A DNA stretch of 64,000 nucleotides from Acanthosepion lycidas (GCA_963932145.1 OZ010571.1:153332598-153396597), one strand, 5' to 3'. Shown: positions 53,525-64,000, numbered from the stretch's first letter. The notes: generated by a model from the sequence alone, not told the origin. Numbers and translations: made by a program.

Positions 53525-54137
53525 GCATTTCACCCCAAGCAAGGCAGGGAGCCACTAGCACACAAGGGGTTACAGAGAAGTCGAGCGAGAGCAAAGAGGA
53601 ATGATACAGGAAAGGATGAAGAGAAGGATAGGGGATAGATCAAGGCATCTGGAGACATCGATTGACATTACATTTGAATAATTGGAGATTATAGCTATCA
53701 GGGAAGCAGGAAAAGAGGAGGGAGTTTCACAAGTGAGAGGTGCGAGACATGAAGCTATTGAAGTAGAAGAGACAGCTACATTTAACAGTTTTGACAGTGA
53801 AAGGGTGTGAGTGGGATACCAGCCTAGTAGAACACTTAAATTCATGAAGTCTGGGAACCAGCGAAAATAGCTCATTAGAACAGTTACCATGAAAGTATTT
53901 GTAAAAAAGACAGAGGGAGATGATGGCATGTCTGTGAGACAGCGACTGCAGATGAGATGCCAGATCAGGACCAATTACGTGGCATATCCATCTCTGGATC
54001 TTATCAAGAACCTTGAGACAAAGAGAAGGGGCACCAGACCATATATGACAGCAATACTCCATGCAAAGGTGAATGGTTGATTTGTAGATTGGAAGGATCG
54101 ATTCTGGCAAGATCACCTGAGACAGCCCCACACTCAC
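53525..54137 (-). pseudogene. CR1/Jockey-type LINE RT C-terminus, 5'-truncated
   Basis: VILPESILPIYKSTIHLCME, YCCHIWSGAPSLCLKVLDKI, IGPDLASHLQSLSHRHA, CLFYKYFHGNCSNELFSLVP, LVSHSHPFTVKTVKC. This is the standard end of the CR1/Jockey-type polyprotein ('..YK..I.P.MEYC.HIW.GA....L..LD..Q'). It is open for over 130 codons before a frame change. The 3' end 'tttcaccccaagcaaggcag' is shared with 52.97 and 59.53 kb. Confidence 0.8.
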
Positions 54138-54382
54138 CAGGCAGGTTTGAATTCAGACTTTTGCTTCTACTAGACCAGTTGCCACCCAAGGCTATACAAC
54201 TGGGTGTGTCCTACTATTTACCCATAGTTGAGTAGGGTGGGGGGTGAAGAGTTGGATTCATACCGCTTTTCCCAAGGGCATTAAAACATAAGTGAATGTA
54301 ATGAACTCAACTGTAATTCAAACTCAGCTCTCCGATTCCTCAATCCGAGCCACAATCCATTACTTCACTGTGCCTCCATAAT
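54130..54382 (-). repeat. tRNA-derived SINE (family A), minus strand
   Basis: Reverse complement: 'ggcacagtgaagtaatggat', 'gaggaatcggagagctgag', 'gtttgaattac', 'gccttgggtggcaactggtc'. It abuts the truncated end of the LINE, so it inserted next to or before that truncation. Confidence 0.8.
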
Positions 54383-54439
54383 AAAGCTAGATATGATTTT
54401 CCATTTCTAGTGAAGCTAGTGTGTGTCTATATGTATTAC

Positions 54440-55030
54440 CATAGTAATTGCAAGGCAATTTTTCTCACCAGAATCTATCTTACACATTTATAAATCTATC
54501 ATTTGCCCATGCATTGAATATCTGTCACATCTGGTCTCATGGTTCTGCTATGTATCTAGAATATTCTTGACAAAATCCAAAGAATCTGTAATGTTATAAG
54601 ACCTGACCTGGCATCTTGGTTTCAATCACTTTCCCACCACTGTAATGTAACTTTCTTGTGCCTTTACTATAAATATTTTCATGGTAATTTTGATGAGCTT
54701 TCCTCTTTGGTTCCTCAACTTTGTGAATTTAAGAGCAGTGCTAGATTGGCAGTTTGGTCTCTTCATTTTACTGTCAAAATGGCTAATTGTAACTGTAAGT
54801 TCTCTTCTAAAAGTTTCTTTTCTTGTAATTCTTGGTTGTAGAACTGTCTTCCAGTTTCTTGCTTTCCTGTCATCTATGATCTTCAAGCATGTAATCATCA
54901 TCATCTGTCTTTTTGAATCCTGTTCTTTTATTTTATTTTCTACTCTACAATGTTTTCTCATTTTCATTCACTCTCAATTTCTTGTACATTATATCTTAGT
55001 GGCTTTATCACCTTGTTTGAACTGAAATAA
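54440..55030 (+). pseudogene. CR1/Jockey-type LINE RT C-terminus, plus strand
   Basis: CLYYKYFHGNFDELSSLVPQ, LCEFKSSARLAVWSLHFTVK, SFFSCNSWL, CLPVSCFPVIYDLQ. It is the same family as 53.5-54.1 kb but on the opposite strand. Upstream 'HALNICHIWSHGS' gives the MEYC.HIW position. Interrupted by stops. Confidence 0.75.
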
Positions 55031-55394
55031 TTAGTAATAATGCAAATTATGAACAAAGTGAAACTGCCTTGAAAAATATCTTCTAAATAAACAATATTTT
55101 ATATTGTTTATATTTTTCTATATTGCTCCTATTGTAACCTAATACTAAGGAAATGGTAATACTGTTTCAGTGATTGTTCAATCCTGGGAGTACCATGTCA
55201 GCCATATTGTGTATGTGTGAATAAAAGAACTGGAGTATCACTTCTCCAGACAGAAGTCACCAGACTGTGTTATTGTTGTTATTACAGATGCCATTACCAA
55301 ATTGTGACAGCTCCCAATATGAACATTACTACTGATAATAATGTGAATACTACTGCTGATAATAATATAGATACAACAGATTATAATCTCAGTA

Positions 55395-56130
55395 TGTGTC
55401 TATATTTCTGAGATGAGGTATTATGTACACTATTTACATTATTTGGACTAATGTCCTCATTTTTGTCACCATATTTATTACAACGTTTCAGCCGTTGTAC
55501 ACTCTGGCCTTCTTCAGGTGGTTGGAATGTTGAACTGAAACCTTTATTTAGCACACTGGGGTAGATCATAGACAAAGAACACCATTGGAAAATTCGTAAA
55601 CTTAAAGAATCAGCACATATGCTAGGCCACAAAAATCTCCTAAGCTGACCAAGCATAGAAATGAATACAATATGAGAACCAGTAATAAGGAGTGCCAGAG
55701 AAAAGCGATATTAACAACAAAAATTGCAACATGAGCTCTGGTAAAAACATGGAATGATAACAACAAAAATTGCAATATGAGCACAGGTAAAAAAATGAAT
55801 GCTGAAGTCATTAGGTTAATAATAACCAAAAACAAGTACACAGATGTCCTCAATGACACATGGCACAATGGATAAATCATTAGTTAGATGCAGTGACAGG
55901 ACCCTAAGAGTGTGAGTTCAATATTCGGTTAAGGCAGTGGAGAACTTGGAGAGAACAGGAGATAATTGATAACTGACATCCATTAAACATGGCACGTGGA
56001 ACTAGAACAGTCTACCCTAGTGAGTGAAATATAGGGTTCAGTTCAACATTCCAACCATGGGCAAAATGTTGTAATAAATATGGCAACTAAGATGAGGACA
56101 ATAGACCGAATAATGTGAATAGATTATAAT
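55395..56130 (+). mobile_element. Penelope-like element: inverted end, GIY-YIG C-terminal coding, 3' end (family C)
   Basis: 55395-55567 is an inverted 3' end. 55565-55714 on the plus strand reads IIDKEHHWKIRKLKESAHML, GHKNLLS, PSIEMNTI, EPVIRSAREK, which fits the end of the GIY-YIG endonuclease of Penelope proteins ('..HHW..RK.KE...I.......N...G..L...W..'). An untranslated stretch then runs to 55850. 55851-56130 is the plus 3' end with tRNA-like module ('catggcacaatggataaat', 'gagttcaatattc') and 'acaatagaccgaataatgtg'. The hammerhead core has been lost from the plus copy but persists in the inverted one. 5'-truncated. Confidence 0.72.
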
Positions 56131-56459
56131 CTGTTGCATCTACATTACACTTGTGGATATTACTAGCGTTCATATTATTTTGCTGTCATAAAATTTAATG
56201 TTGCAATATGAAATTTTCAGTTTCTTATCTTTTTTTTTTTTTTTTGCAAGTACATATTTAGATATATATTTTAGGCATAATTTAGTCTTGTCTAGGGACC
56301 AAATCAGAAATGCACCTAAGACTAATAAATCCTATTTGAGTTTTATTATTAGTCTGATGCAAAAGTTTCCAGCATATTTTTAAGAAAATCTTTTATTCAT
56401 AGAAATGAATTATTCTTTTTTTTTTTACAGTAAGGTTCACCCTGTACAAAGCCTGAGGG

Positions 56460-56943
56460 ACACTTGATGTTATGTTAAGTAAGGAGTAGTTTATATGGAT
56501 AGGAGAGGAAGATAGAAGTTGATTCTAGACTTGCACAGGTTAAAATTGTAGTGAATGGGGAAAGATCATCTTGGGGGTTTGTTCCATAGGTTTGTGGAAA
56601 GAAGCTGTTTGAGTGGAACTTACTTCTCATCGGTGGAATATGAAAGAAATAAGGGTGGTTTGTCACAATGTAAGTGGCATAGCAGGGTCAGATCTGGTGG
56701 AATCAGGAGATGTAGTTTATCCAAGCACTTTCTATGGAAGTAGCAATAGGAAAGTGAGACACTTGCCAAATCCTGAGAAAGAGGTTGTAGTGCAGAAAAT
56801 AATTCTTCTCCAAGGACCTGGAGATTCTTTTGAACTCTATCAAGACTGGAAAGTGAGGTCTGGGCATCTCCTGCCCAAATATGGCAATTGTACTCCATTT
56901 CTGGCCTGATCTGGCTCTTGTAAAGCAAGAGGATAGCATTCAT
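56460..56943 (-). pseudogene. CR1/Jockey-type LINE RT C-terminus
   Basis: AILLLYKSQIRPEMEYNCHI, WAGDAQTSLSSLDRVQKNLQ, LQPLSQDLASVSLSYCYFHR, KCLDKLHLL, then KFHSNSFFPQT. Same class as 53.5 kb but a different subfamily, shared with 63.24 kb. One frame change near 56.66 kb. Confidence 0.78.
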
Positions 56944-57199
56944 AAGATTTAGTATTTTTACTGGCTGTCAAAAATCACTTTACATGATCTTTAAACTAAA
57001 TGACACATTTCATCATAAAAAAAATGATTCCAGCGCAGATTCAATGAATTCTTTGAGAAATTTTTGTTATTTGGAATTTTTCAAGTTGGAGCCATTGTAA
57101 GGACAAGTTTTGCTGCATGAATCAAAATAAGTTACAGTTTGAATTTAACAGGTGTAGAAAATGGAGCTTATGAAAAAGAATTTCCCTTTTGTTGTTTCA

Positions 57200-57282
57200 T
57201 ATTTGCAATAGAGTAATAGTAATAGTAACAGTAATAGTAATAGTAACAGTAATAGTAATAGTAACAGTAATAGTAATACTAA
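57200..57282. repeat. (AGTAATAGTAATAGTAAC)n microsatellite
   Basis: A trinucleotide-like (agtaat) tract with an 18-bp higher period set by aac variants. Confidence 0.9.
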
Positions 57283-57339
57283 GGTAAATCGTTTCAATAC
57301 AGGAAACTTTAGGCATTCATTAATTGAACAATTACTGTC

Positions 57340-57800
57340 AGGTCAAATTTATGAAATATTTTTCTTAAAACAGTTTTTCAGAAAATTAAACTTCTCAAGT
57401 CCATTAAATGTTATTGCTCTTTCTATTTGATGGAAACCTTTTTGAAACCTTTTGTTTTTGGTAATGTGGAAATTTAACAGCTTAATTATATCATTATTTT
57501 CTCTTCTAGTTATATAAGCTATTGATTTTAGTTGCTGCTGTTGCAAGTGCTCAAGTAATGTGGTTTTTGTTACTTGGTAAAGTTCTTTGTCAATCTGCAG
57601 TGCCATTTCACAAGATTCAAATAAGGATTATCTTTCAAATTTATAAAGTTTATTCATTTCGAGACATTTTTAATCAATGATCTGAGAAAACAGTTGTTTA
57701 CATAGTTTAGATATTTCTTGGACAACATGTATGACATCTATGTGAGAGTCTAGGCCTGATGAGGCTATTTGAGAAGACAATTTCAGTTCTCAGGTTACTA
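57340..57800 (-). pseudogene. LINE ORF2 C-terminal remnant, uninterrupted copy
   Basis: SNSLIRPRLSHRCHT, EISKLCKQLFSQ, LNLVKWHCRLTKNFTK, LLEHLQQQQLKSIAYITRRE, NNDIIKLLNFHITKNKR, GLEKFNFLKNC. It aligns over its length with 301-572 + 1375-1560 and with 18.15-18.56 kb. It lacks the hAT insertion. Confidence 0.65.
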
Positions 57801-58071
57801 TTTCGCTTTTGTAGCATCTTACAGTGTCAAACAAAAGTACCCCAAGTGCAACCTATCCTCTGTTAAAATTATCAGTTCAATTCCTTGCTTTAGAAAAGTT
57901 ATTTTTTCCAAGGCATCAAACAAGATGGCAGGTTCACTTCCTATTCTACAAATACACATCCTTTTCTTCTGTATCTTCCTTCAATAGTTAATCCAGTTCA
58001 TCAATTTTTAAAATTCTTTCTTTGTCAGTGAACAAAATAATTTTCATTTTAACTTTTGTAACTCGTTTCCA

Positions 58072-58215
58072 TTCACTTACATGTTAATACCCTTGGGAAA
58101 GGTATGAATCTTCTTCTTCTCCCCCAGCTATGTATGGGTAAATAGCAGGACAGACTGGGTTATAACCTTGGATGAAAACTGATCTACCACAGAAAGAAAT
58201 GGCAACCTACTATAG
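58072..58215 (+). repeat. SINE family A, 5'-truncated
   Basis: 'acttacatgttaataccctt', 'gggaaaggtatgaatcttct', 'aaatagcaggacagactggg', 'ctaccacagaaagaaatgg'. The head is missing. Confidence 0.75.
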
Positions 58216-58379
58216 AAAAAAATCTGCCTTGTCAGTCATGTATCAACAGATACATGATTGCCTAAGCATGTATCATGCATGGCACATAAATGATTTCCAA
58301 ACACATGCTTGCATAAAACATAGTATAAACAGAATCTATTTTATATTCAAACATAATTTTCATGGAAGTAACTTGAGGT

Positions 58380-58735
58380 AACAGAGATGTGGTCCTACAG
58401 AAGGATGCTGAGAATACCATGGACTGAACATGTAAGTAATAAGGATCTTTTAAGGAAAATGGAAACAAAAAATAAATGTTTATACTTAAAATGAGAAAGA
58501 GATGACTGAAATTTTTTGGACACATAATGAGGAAAGAGAGAATCTGATACTTACAATTCAAGAGGGAAAAACAAGTAGCCTTCCTAAAAAAAAATTGTGT
58601 AAAGAATGACTGAACAAGGTGTAGGAGGAATAGTGAAAAAACAAATTTTACTAAGAGCTACAATGGATAGGAACTTGTGGAGAGCCATGAATGCCAAAGT
58701 AGGATATGATATATAGAAGAATTTTCATGAAAATA
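58380..58735 (+). pseudogene. RTE-type LINE ORF C-terminus
   Basis: MWSYRRMLRIPWTEHVSNKD (frame approximate at the start), LLRKMETKNKCLYLKMRKRD, MTEQGVGGIVKKQILLRATM, DRNLWRAMNAKVGYDI then stop. This is the standard C-terminus of RTE-like LINEs ('..WT.HV.N..VL..M.......I.KR...F.GH..R...'). Stops occur in the middle. It is followed by a short 3' region. Confidence 0.8.
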
Positions 58736-58739
58736 AAAG

Positions 58740-59520
58740 AAAATTATTAATTTTGCATAAAATATTCTGAAATAATCTTCATGCATAATAAATAAATAGC
58801 TGATAAAACATCAAATACACTTTTATGATTTCCCTAACATTGTACAAAACATGGCACAAGGAATTTTTGCATTAATATTTTAAAGCAATCATTGAAGATA
58901 CTTGCTCTGAAGAGCAGAATCATTTTGCAAGAGTTCTGTGTTTTTATCAGTTGATATTTGTTGTACAAAGTACAAACATAAAAATGGCCAAGAGTCTCAT
59001 AAGAAATACATTTCTGTTAATTGCACCTTAAATTAATGTCAAATGCAAAAGCACAAACTAAAAGCAAAAATCTTTATTTAGCAAAATGAATATAAAAAGA
59101 CATTTAACAACACAATATCAAGATCTATATGGAACTTCAAGAATTTTTTCAGTTTTTAATTAAATCCCACAAAGCATAAGCTAATCAAATCATACAACCA
59201 ATTAATTTTGAGGAAAGTTAAATTTTTATATTATTTACATATCTATATTATTAATTTTAATAAATATTGTTAATGTTTCTATATTATGCAACATCAATAA
59301 ATCTATAGCCTGAATTTTGATCTAAAATATTTACTGTATAATATTCAACCTATGTTATTAATTTTCATCATTGAATTAAGTGCATTCACAAAAAAGAAAA
59401 TTATGTATAAAAATGAATACTTATTGTATAAAATAAAAGATTTTTAATCATTAGGCTATAGACTTATTGATAAAACCATATGTGCATACAGGCACACACA
59501 TGCACACACATGTATATATT
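58740..59520. other. No gene seen
   Basis: AT-rich unique DNA. Confidence 0.45.
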
Positions 59521-59529
59521 ATTTTTTTA

Positions 59530-59600
59530 ATCAATTCACCCCAAGCAAAGCAATAATACTGCTAAGGCACAAGGATTTACTGTGAGTGAAAGAGAATGAG
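59530..59600 (-). repeat. CR1-type LINE 3'-end scrap
   Basis: 'caattcaccccaagcaaagc' and 'aaggcacaaggatttac' match the segment after the LINE at 53.53 kb. Confidence 0.5.
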
Positions 59601-59702
59601 AAGACAGAAGGAACTGGAAACCCAATCCTAAACAGGAAACAGGAACAAAACATTACTTTTGTTTAAAAGACCAGGGAGTGTGAACCAAATGATAGGCAAA
59701 TT

Positions 59703-59706
<4 letters not shown>

Positions 59707-59742
<36 letters not shown>
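59707..59742. repeat. (TA)n microsatellite
   Basis: About 36 bp of pure TA. Confidence 0.95.
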
Positions 59743-59745
<3 letters not shown>

Positions 59746-59822
59746 AAATATAGTTTTAAGGTGTGCTATATTTATGGGATAAAGTGCTCAATATCAGAGA
59801 TAGAGCATATGTAAATATAAAT

Positions 59823-59931
59823 ATAAAAGTGAAGATTGAAATCCTCACTCAGAGGCAACAGGCTGTTTCATCTGGACACAATCGGCCAGCATGAAACAGC
59901 CTGTCACCTCTGAGTGTTGACTTCAATCTTC

Positions 59932-59937
<6 letters not shown>
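59823..59937. repeat. ~52-bp hairpin, relative of the 48.8-kb hammerhead repeat
   Basis: Arms 59823-59874 and 59886-59937, about 85-90% complementary. The right arm carries GAAACAGCCTGTC and 'ctgagtgttgacttcaatct', as in the 48.8-kb motif. The CUGANGA part is not kept. It is followed directly by a 66-bp (TA)n. Confidence 0.75.

Positions 59938-60002
<65 letters not shown>
59936..60002. repeat. (TA)n microsatellite
   Basis: About 66 bp of TA between two hairpins. Confidence 0.95.
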
Positions 60003-60005
<3 letters not shown>

Positions 60006-60006
60006 T

Positions 60007-60200
60007 AATGAATACAGAATCCTTCAAAATCCATTTGGTTATAATTTATTTCATATGGACTTTTACATCCATCTCTTCAGACCATCATTTTGTTAATAGA
60101 TGTACATTTATTAATAAAACGCTGATCTGAAGAGATGGATGTAAAAGTCCATATGAAATAAATTATAACCAAATGGATTTTTAAGGATTCTGTATTCATT
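60007..60200. repeat. 75-bp near-perfect hairpin
   Basis: Arms 60007-60081 and 60126-60200 match at 74 of 75 bases around a 44-base spacer. Long, nearly unmutated and lacking any transposon terminus. The right arm contains CTGAAGA (60127-60133) and ATGGA...TCCAT before GAAA, a possible decayed hammerhead-like block. Confidence 0.92.
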
Positions 60201-60287
60201 TTTATATTGCTCTGTTCTTACATTGGGTTGTCTTTGGATTAATATCCTCCTTGGAATTATCCTTACTAATTATCAATTGATATTATT

Positions 60288-60290
<3 letters not shown>

Positions 60291-60376
<86 letters not shown>
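60291..60376. repeat. (TA)n(TG)n microsatellite
   Basis: About 68 bp of TA followed by TG. Confidence 0.95.
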
Positions 60377-60377
<1 letters not shown>

Positions 60378-60699
60378 CTGTATAGTATTTTGATATCATC
60401 TACTAATACTTATCTTAGGTTAATAGTTTTATTGTGGTTGTTTCTAAGATGATGATTGATATGCACATGAATTACACTAAGTTTCAACAAGTAACAAGTT
60501 AACCTACAGGAGAGTGCAGTGCATGTGTGGCCAATGTAAGAATTTAATATTGTATTTTGATCATTGATATTGGAGATGAAATCTCCCAGCAAACATAAGA
60601 ATTCATAAACAGTATTGTTTTTACATAGAGGAAATTTTTAGGGTCCTGAGTTATTGGTAATTATGATGTTTTGAACTTTTTATAATAGCTCGTCACTTG

Positions 60700-61072
60700 T
60701 ATTCAAGGTCTACTAGGGCAGCTAGCCAATCCTTATTGCTAATGCTCACTCAGTCATGTTTGTGTTTGTTCAACACCCACAGAGCCAACCTATGGTTTAT
60801 ACTTCAACTATGTTGAGCAAACCTTAGTTACAGTTTCTGGAAGAGAGCGTGATATCTAGCATGATCAACAATCTGAACAACAACAGCATACTCAAACCCT
60901 CAGTCACAATGACTTGTGACATCATGGTAGCACAGCTATCAATGGCCCCCAAGTGTTCCATCTACCAAATTTCATGCACAAGTCAACTTGGGTCAACTCA
61001 TGGTATAGTTTTCAGCCCATTTCCAAAGGTGCCACACACTGGGATCATCCCCACTCCAGACGAATAACGTCA
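60700..61072 (-). repeat. SINE family G body, headless
   Basis: Reverse complement: 'gatgtcacaagtcattgtga', 'aagtataaaccataggttgg', 'aggattggctagctgcccta'. It matches 9.66-9.90 kb at about 75-80%. It ends at GTCAGGAAG...CTTCCTGAC, a 9-bp palindrome (61070-61091). Confidence 0.65.
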
Positions 61073-61091
61073 GGAAGTTTCCTTCCTGACA

Positions 61092-61340
61092 AATTGTTGG
61101 AACCTAGGAAAGTTTACTGAATAGAATAATCAAACGAAGGTTGGTAATGAACAATAATACTTAGGACAAGAACAACACATATAAGATTTATCAGAAGAAA
61201 TAGTCAACAGCTAGAAGTGAGTCAAGTAAATTCCACAATGAATCTCCAACTGAAGACCAACATACAGTATTTACTACTGTACTTATGTGAATGTGAATAT
61301 ACTCATTATTGTTCATAGGTATGCGACAACAAATTGTTAT
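61092..61340 (-). repeat. Dispersed repeat H (second copy)
   Basis: Reverse complement matches 44.11-44.36 kb block for block. The SINE G body lies right after its 3' end. Confidence 0.75.
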
Positions 61341-61558
61341 TGTAATATTTTGTCACAGTTGTTAAACTCAAATATTTAATGAAGCAGAATTTCATGGGTA
61401 TTTTATAGTTGTGGAACTTGCAAGGTATTTATTCTGTCATTTATCATAAAATTAAAATAAAAAAAAACATGAAATTTTCCTGACTATTACTAGTAGTCTA
61501 TAATGATTTTATTTGTAAAAAATGTACCTAACGTAAGTATCTTTAATAAGCAATAGTA

Positions 61559-61910
61559 TAGAAATTCTTTTTGCCATGTCTCTTCAGGAGATTGGTGATC
61601 ACAACTTTCCACAGATCCCTTTTATTTTTTTATTTCCTTTACAGCTAGGATACAACATGTTACTTTTATGGGATCAAATTACCCTCATTTCCTCTGTATT
61701 ACAAATGTAAGAAAGTTTGATTCAGACAGGTTTTTTCCCAAGAACTTTTTGCCAACCTCTTCAAGTTATGCATCAGTTGTCATCTATCTTCATCATCCTC
61801 ATAATCGTCCATACATATGCTACAACATAAATCAACTGTGGTGAGATTCAAACCTGGGTCTCATGATCAGAAAGCAATGTTCTAACCATTCGGCCTTGTG
61901 CCCATTAGAA
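61559..61910 (-). repeat. tRNA-derived SINE (family G-like head)
   Basis: Reverse complement begins 'cacaaggccgaatggttaga' (A box), 'tctgatcatgagaccc', 'ggtttgaatctcacc' (B box), as in the head at 9.45 kb. The body (61.56-61.83 kb) differs from the 9.5-kb SINE. Confidence 0.65.
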
Positions 61911-61914
61911 CTTT

Positions 61915-62420
61915 TTATAATGAATGCTAAATCTAAGGTGTTGATTGAAATCATTTCATGATGTGTATGGGAGAATTTTAAATTTAATGGCTTTTTCGTC
62001 TCGTTTATAGTTAATTCTCATTATCAAAGAATAAGTTAATGTGCATTTATGTGATTGCATGTGTGATTGCGATATAAATCTTTAATAAATTTGAATTTGT
62101 CTACTTTTTTCCATCATTGTTCATTTTCATTCTTACATTTTGCAATGCTACTATTCTGGCAAGAACAATAAAAGGTTGTAAATACTATTTGTCACATAAG
62201 AATTACTGATATTCATTATGCTATATAACAAAAGAACTGATGTACAGGTAGTGCAAAGACTATCGGCACAGAAAGTGGAATTACGTAGCTGAGTTCAAAT
62301 TTTAGGTTAGTTAGACTTTTGTGTTAACTTGAAAAGGTGAATAACTGTAAAGTCAGTGGGCAGCAATAGGATAAGCTGAAATGTTACCTTTATATGCCAC
62401 ATGTAATCAACATTAAAACA
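61915..62420. other. No gene seen
   Basis: AT-rich unique DNA. Confidence 0.45.
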
Positions 62421-62424
62421 GAAT

Positions 62425-62960
62425 CTGTCTATATCTCTGAGATGCAGTATTTTGATTACTTGCATTATTTACATTATTCAGACTGTTATACTCATCTTCA
62501 TTGCCATATTCACATTTTCAGCCAATGTATGCCCCAACCTTTTTCAGGTGATTGGAATTTTGAACCAAACCCTTCATTTCATCCACTGGGGTAGATTGTC
62601 CTAGTTCCACATGCCATGCTTCTTCCAAATATCTTAGTTATCTCCCTTTAACTCAACTTTCCAATGACACATGGCTCAGTGAATAAAAATGTTTTTTAGA
62701 TCTAGTGACTAGACCCAAAGAGATGTCAGTTCCATACCAAGCCAGAGCAGTGGTAAACCAAAACTTGGAGAGTTAAGGGAAATAACTGAGGCATTCAGAA
62801 GAGGAATGGCACGTGGAACTAGAAAAATCTACCCCGGTGAATGACATAAAGTGTTCAGTTCGAAATTCCAATCATTTGAAGAAGGCTGGAGCATACAACA
62901 GCCAAAACATTGTAAATATGACAATGAAGATGAGGATAACAGTCCGAATAATGTAATGTG
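62425..62960. mobile_element. Inverted pair of Penelope-like ends with central tRNA-like module (family C)
   Basis: The minus copy is 62425-62660 ('tgcattatttacattattca', 'cctttttcaggtgattgga'). The plus copy, 62663-62960, starts with the tRNA-like module ('cacatggctcagtgaataaa', 'tagacccaaagag'), then 'aaaacttggagagttaaggg', TTGAAGA-AGGCTGG...CAGCC-AAAAC, 'acagtccgaataatgtaatg'. It is the mirror image of the arrangement at 20.0-20.6 kb. Confidence 0.7.
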
Positions 62961-63238
62961 TTCTATTTAATAATTCCTACCTATGATATCATAGGTTGCA
63001 TAAAAAGATAATATTTAATATTTATGAAATTTATTTAAATTTCTTAAGTTGTTTTTGCATTTGGGTTGCTGTTTTCTGATTCCTGAAAACTTTAAACGCA
63101 TAAATATAATATTAACAGAGTAAGAAGTAGTTGTGTTTTTGTTTTTTGTATTGGTGTTCAGTTAATACAAGGCCTAAAAGCCACTCAAGGTAGAAAATTA
63201 CTAAATGAATTTGTTTTATGCATGTTACAGAAGTTAGG

Positions 63239-63560
63239 ATTATGAAGATATGTAGGATAAACAACAGCTGACCCCAAACTTGAAGTGGTTAAGATTGTAT
63301 TGATTGGAGAAGCATCCTCTTAGGAGCCTGTTCTACAAAGCAGTGGCTCTTGGGAAGAAGCTGTCTGAATGGGACTTCCTTCTTACCAACGGAATACAGG
63401 GACAATGAGGCTGATTCGACCCTGTGTACATGGCATGGCAGGTGTTAGCTATAAAGGTCTGAACTGTTGGCACTAAGGAATGTAGCTCATCAGAACATTT
63501 TCCAATAGCCATAGAGTAGCAAGAGGCTAGCAAAATTTTGTCTGTGGGAAAAGGGATTGC
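63239..63560 (-). pseudogene. CR1/Jockey-type LINE RT C-terminus
   Basis: YSMAIGKCSDELHSLVPTVQ, TRHAMYTGSNQPH-like, VRRKSHSDSFFPRATALW, NRLLRGCFSNQYNLNHFK. This is the end of the subfamily found at 56.5 kb. One reading frame is open for about 100 codons across LINE-conserved residues. Confidence 0.75.
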
Positions 63561-63564
63561 CAGG

Positions 63565-64000
63565 CAGAAAATATTTCATCACCGACAATAGGGAAGACCA
63601 GTGTGTAACTTTATGGGAATTAGCCAAGAAACTGAACTGCCTTTACAGAACAATTAAAATGTGTTTGCCTTCTCTTTAAGAGTTAAATTTATTAGAAAAA
63701 AACTGAAAAAAATAATTGCAGAAAAAAAATCTGTTGTTGTCATTATGTTGAAATTATTGTTTGGCAGATTTCAGTTTCCCTGGTAGAATTCATTAAACAA
63801 AAAACTTTGCAGTCAAAACAGTTTTCAATTCTGTCAGTGTTAAGAGTCTTTTCATTTAATGAGATTTATGAAGAATTCAAAGCAAAACATTACAGAGCAT
63901 TGGCATGTGAGCATCGTTAGAATTTACAAACACACATACAAACACATAGACATAATGTGCAGTCACAGACAGGCACACATACACACAGACATGCACACAC
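63565..64000. other. No gene seen; (CA)-rich end
   Basis: AT-rich, then 'cacacacatac'-type low complexity from 63.93 kb to the window edge. Confidence 0.6.

Overview
The window is AT-rich metazoan DNA (very roughly 30% G+C) packed with interspersed repeats and long (TA)n tracts. No complete gene can be read from it. The mix of tRNA-derived SINEs, a chimeric 5S/tRNA SINE, RTE-, CR1/Jockey- and zinc-finger-type LINE remnants, Tc1/mariner and hAT elements and many Penelope-like (PLE) ends points to a mollusc. By recall of repeat style I favour a coleoid cephalopod (octopus-like); this is an inference, not a database result.

Layout. 0-6 kb: LINE tail interrupted by a hAT element, PLE-like repeats, two SINEs, an RTE endonuclease fragment. 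6-13 kb: mostly single-copy or low-complexity DNA with a telomere-like array, a long-bodied SINE, a perfect mariner MITE, a ~0.6 kb degenerate satellite and a 15-bp minisatellite. 13-25 kb: PLE ends, SINE/LINE fragments, a hairpin minisatellite, a zinc-finger-RT LINE remnant, mariner debris, two LTR-like fossils (one with three ~240-bp tandem units), a 5S-SINE and a small hAT. 25-31 kb: a cluster of hammerhead-ribozyme-like motifs, two of them in tandem units that each also carry a tRNA-Gly-like module, plus PLE ends and an 18-bp minisatellite. 31-40 kb: a second 5S/tRNA SINE, a full-length mariner, LINE fragments, an internally deleted Tc1/mariner derivative and a PLE 3' end. 40-50 kb: the only stretch with plausible host exons (minus strand, about 40.6, 43.3 and 49.6 kb), a Gypsy-type fossil, and a second hammerhead family at 48.8 kb. 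50-64 kb: a Tc1 element with ~200-bp inverted repeats, CR1-type LINE tails, a PLE copy with recognisable GIY-YIG C-terminal coding, near-perfect hairpins and more SINEs.

The main theme is the density of Penelope-like ends and hammerhead-type motifs. At least six copies of one ~200-300-bp PLE-type end sit as head-to-head inverted pairs, and one copy joins that end to GIY-YIG-type coding. Separately, a tandem tRNA-Gly-like/hammerhead unit at 27.8-28.24 kb has the layout expected of an animal retrozyme (non-autonomous, circular-RNA-forming). All transposon copies look decayed; nothing here looks like an intact autonomous element.
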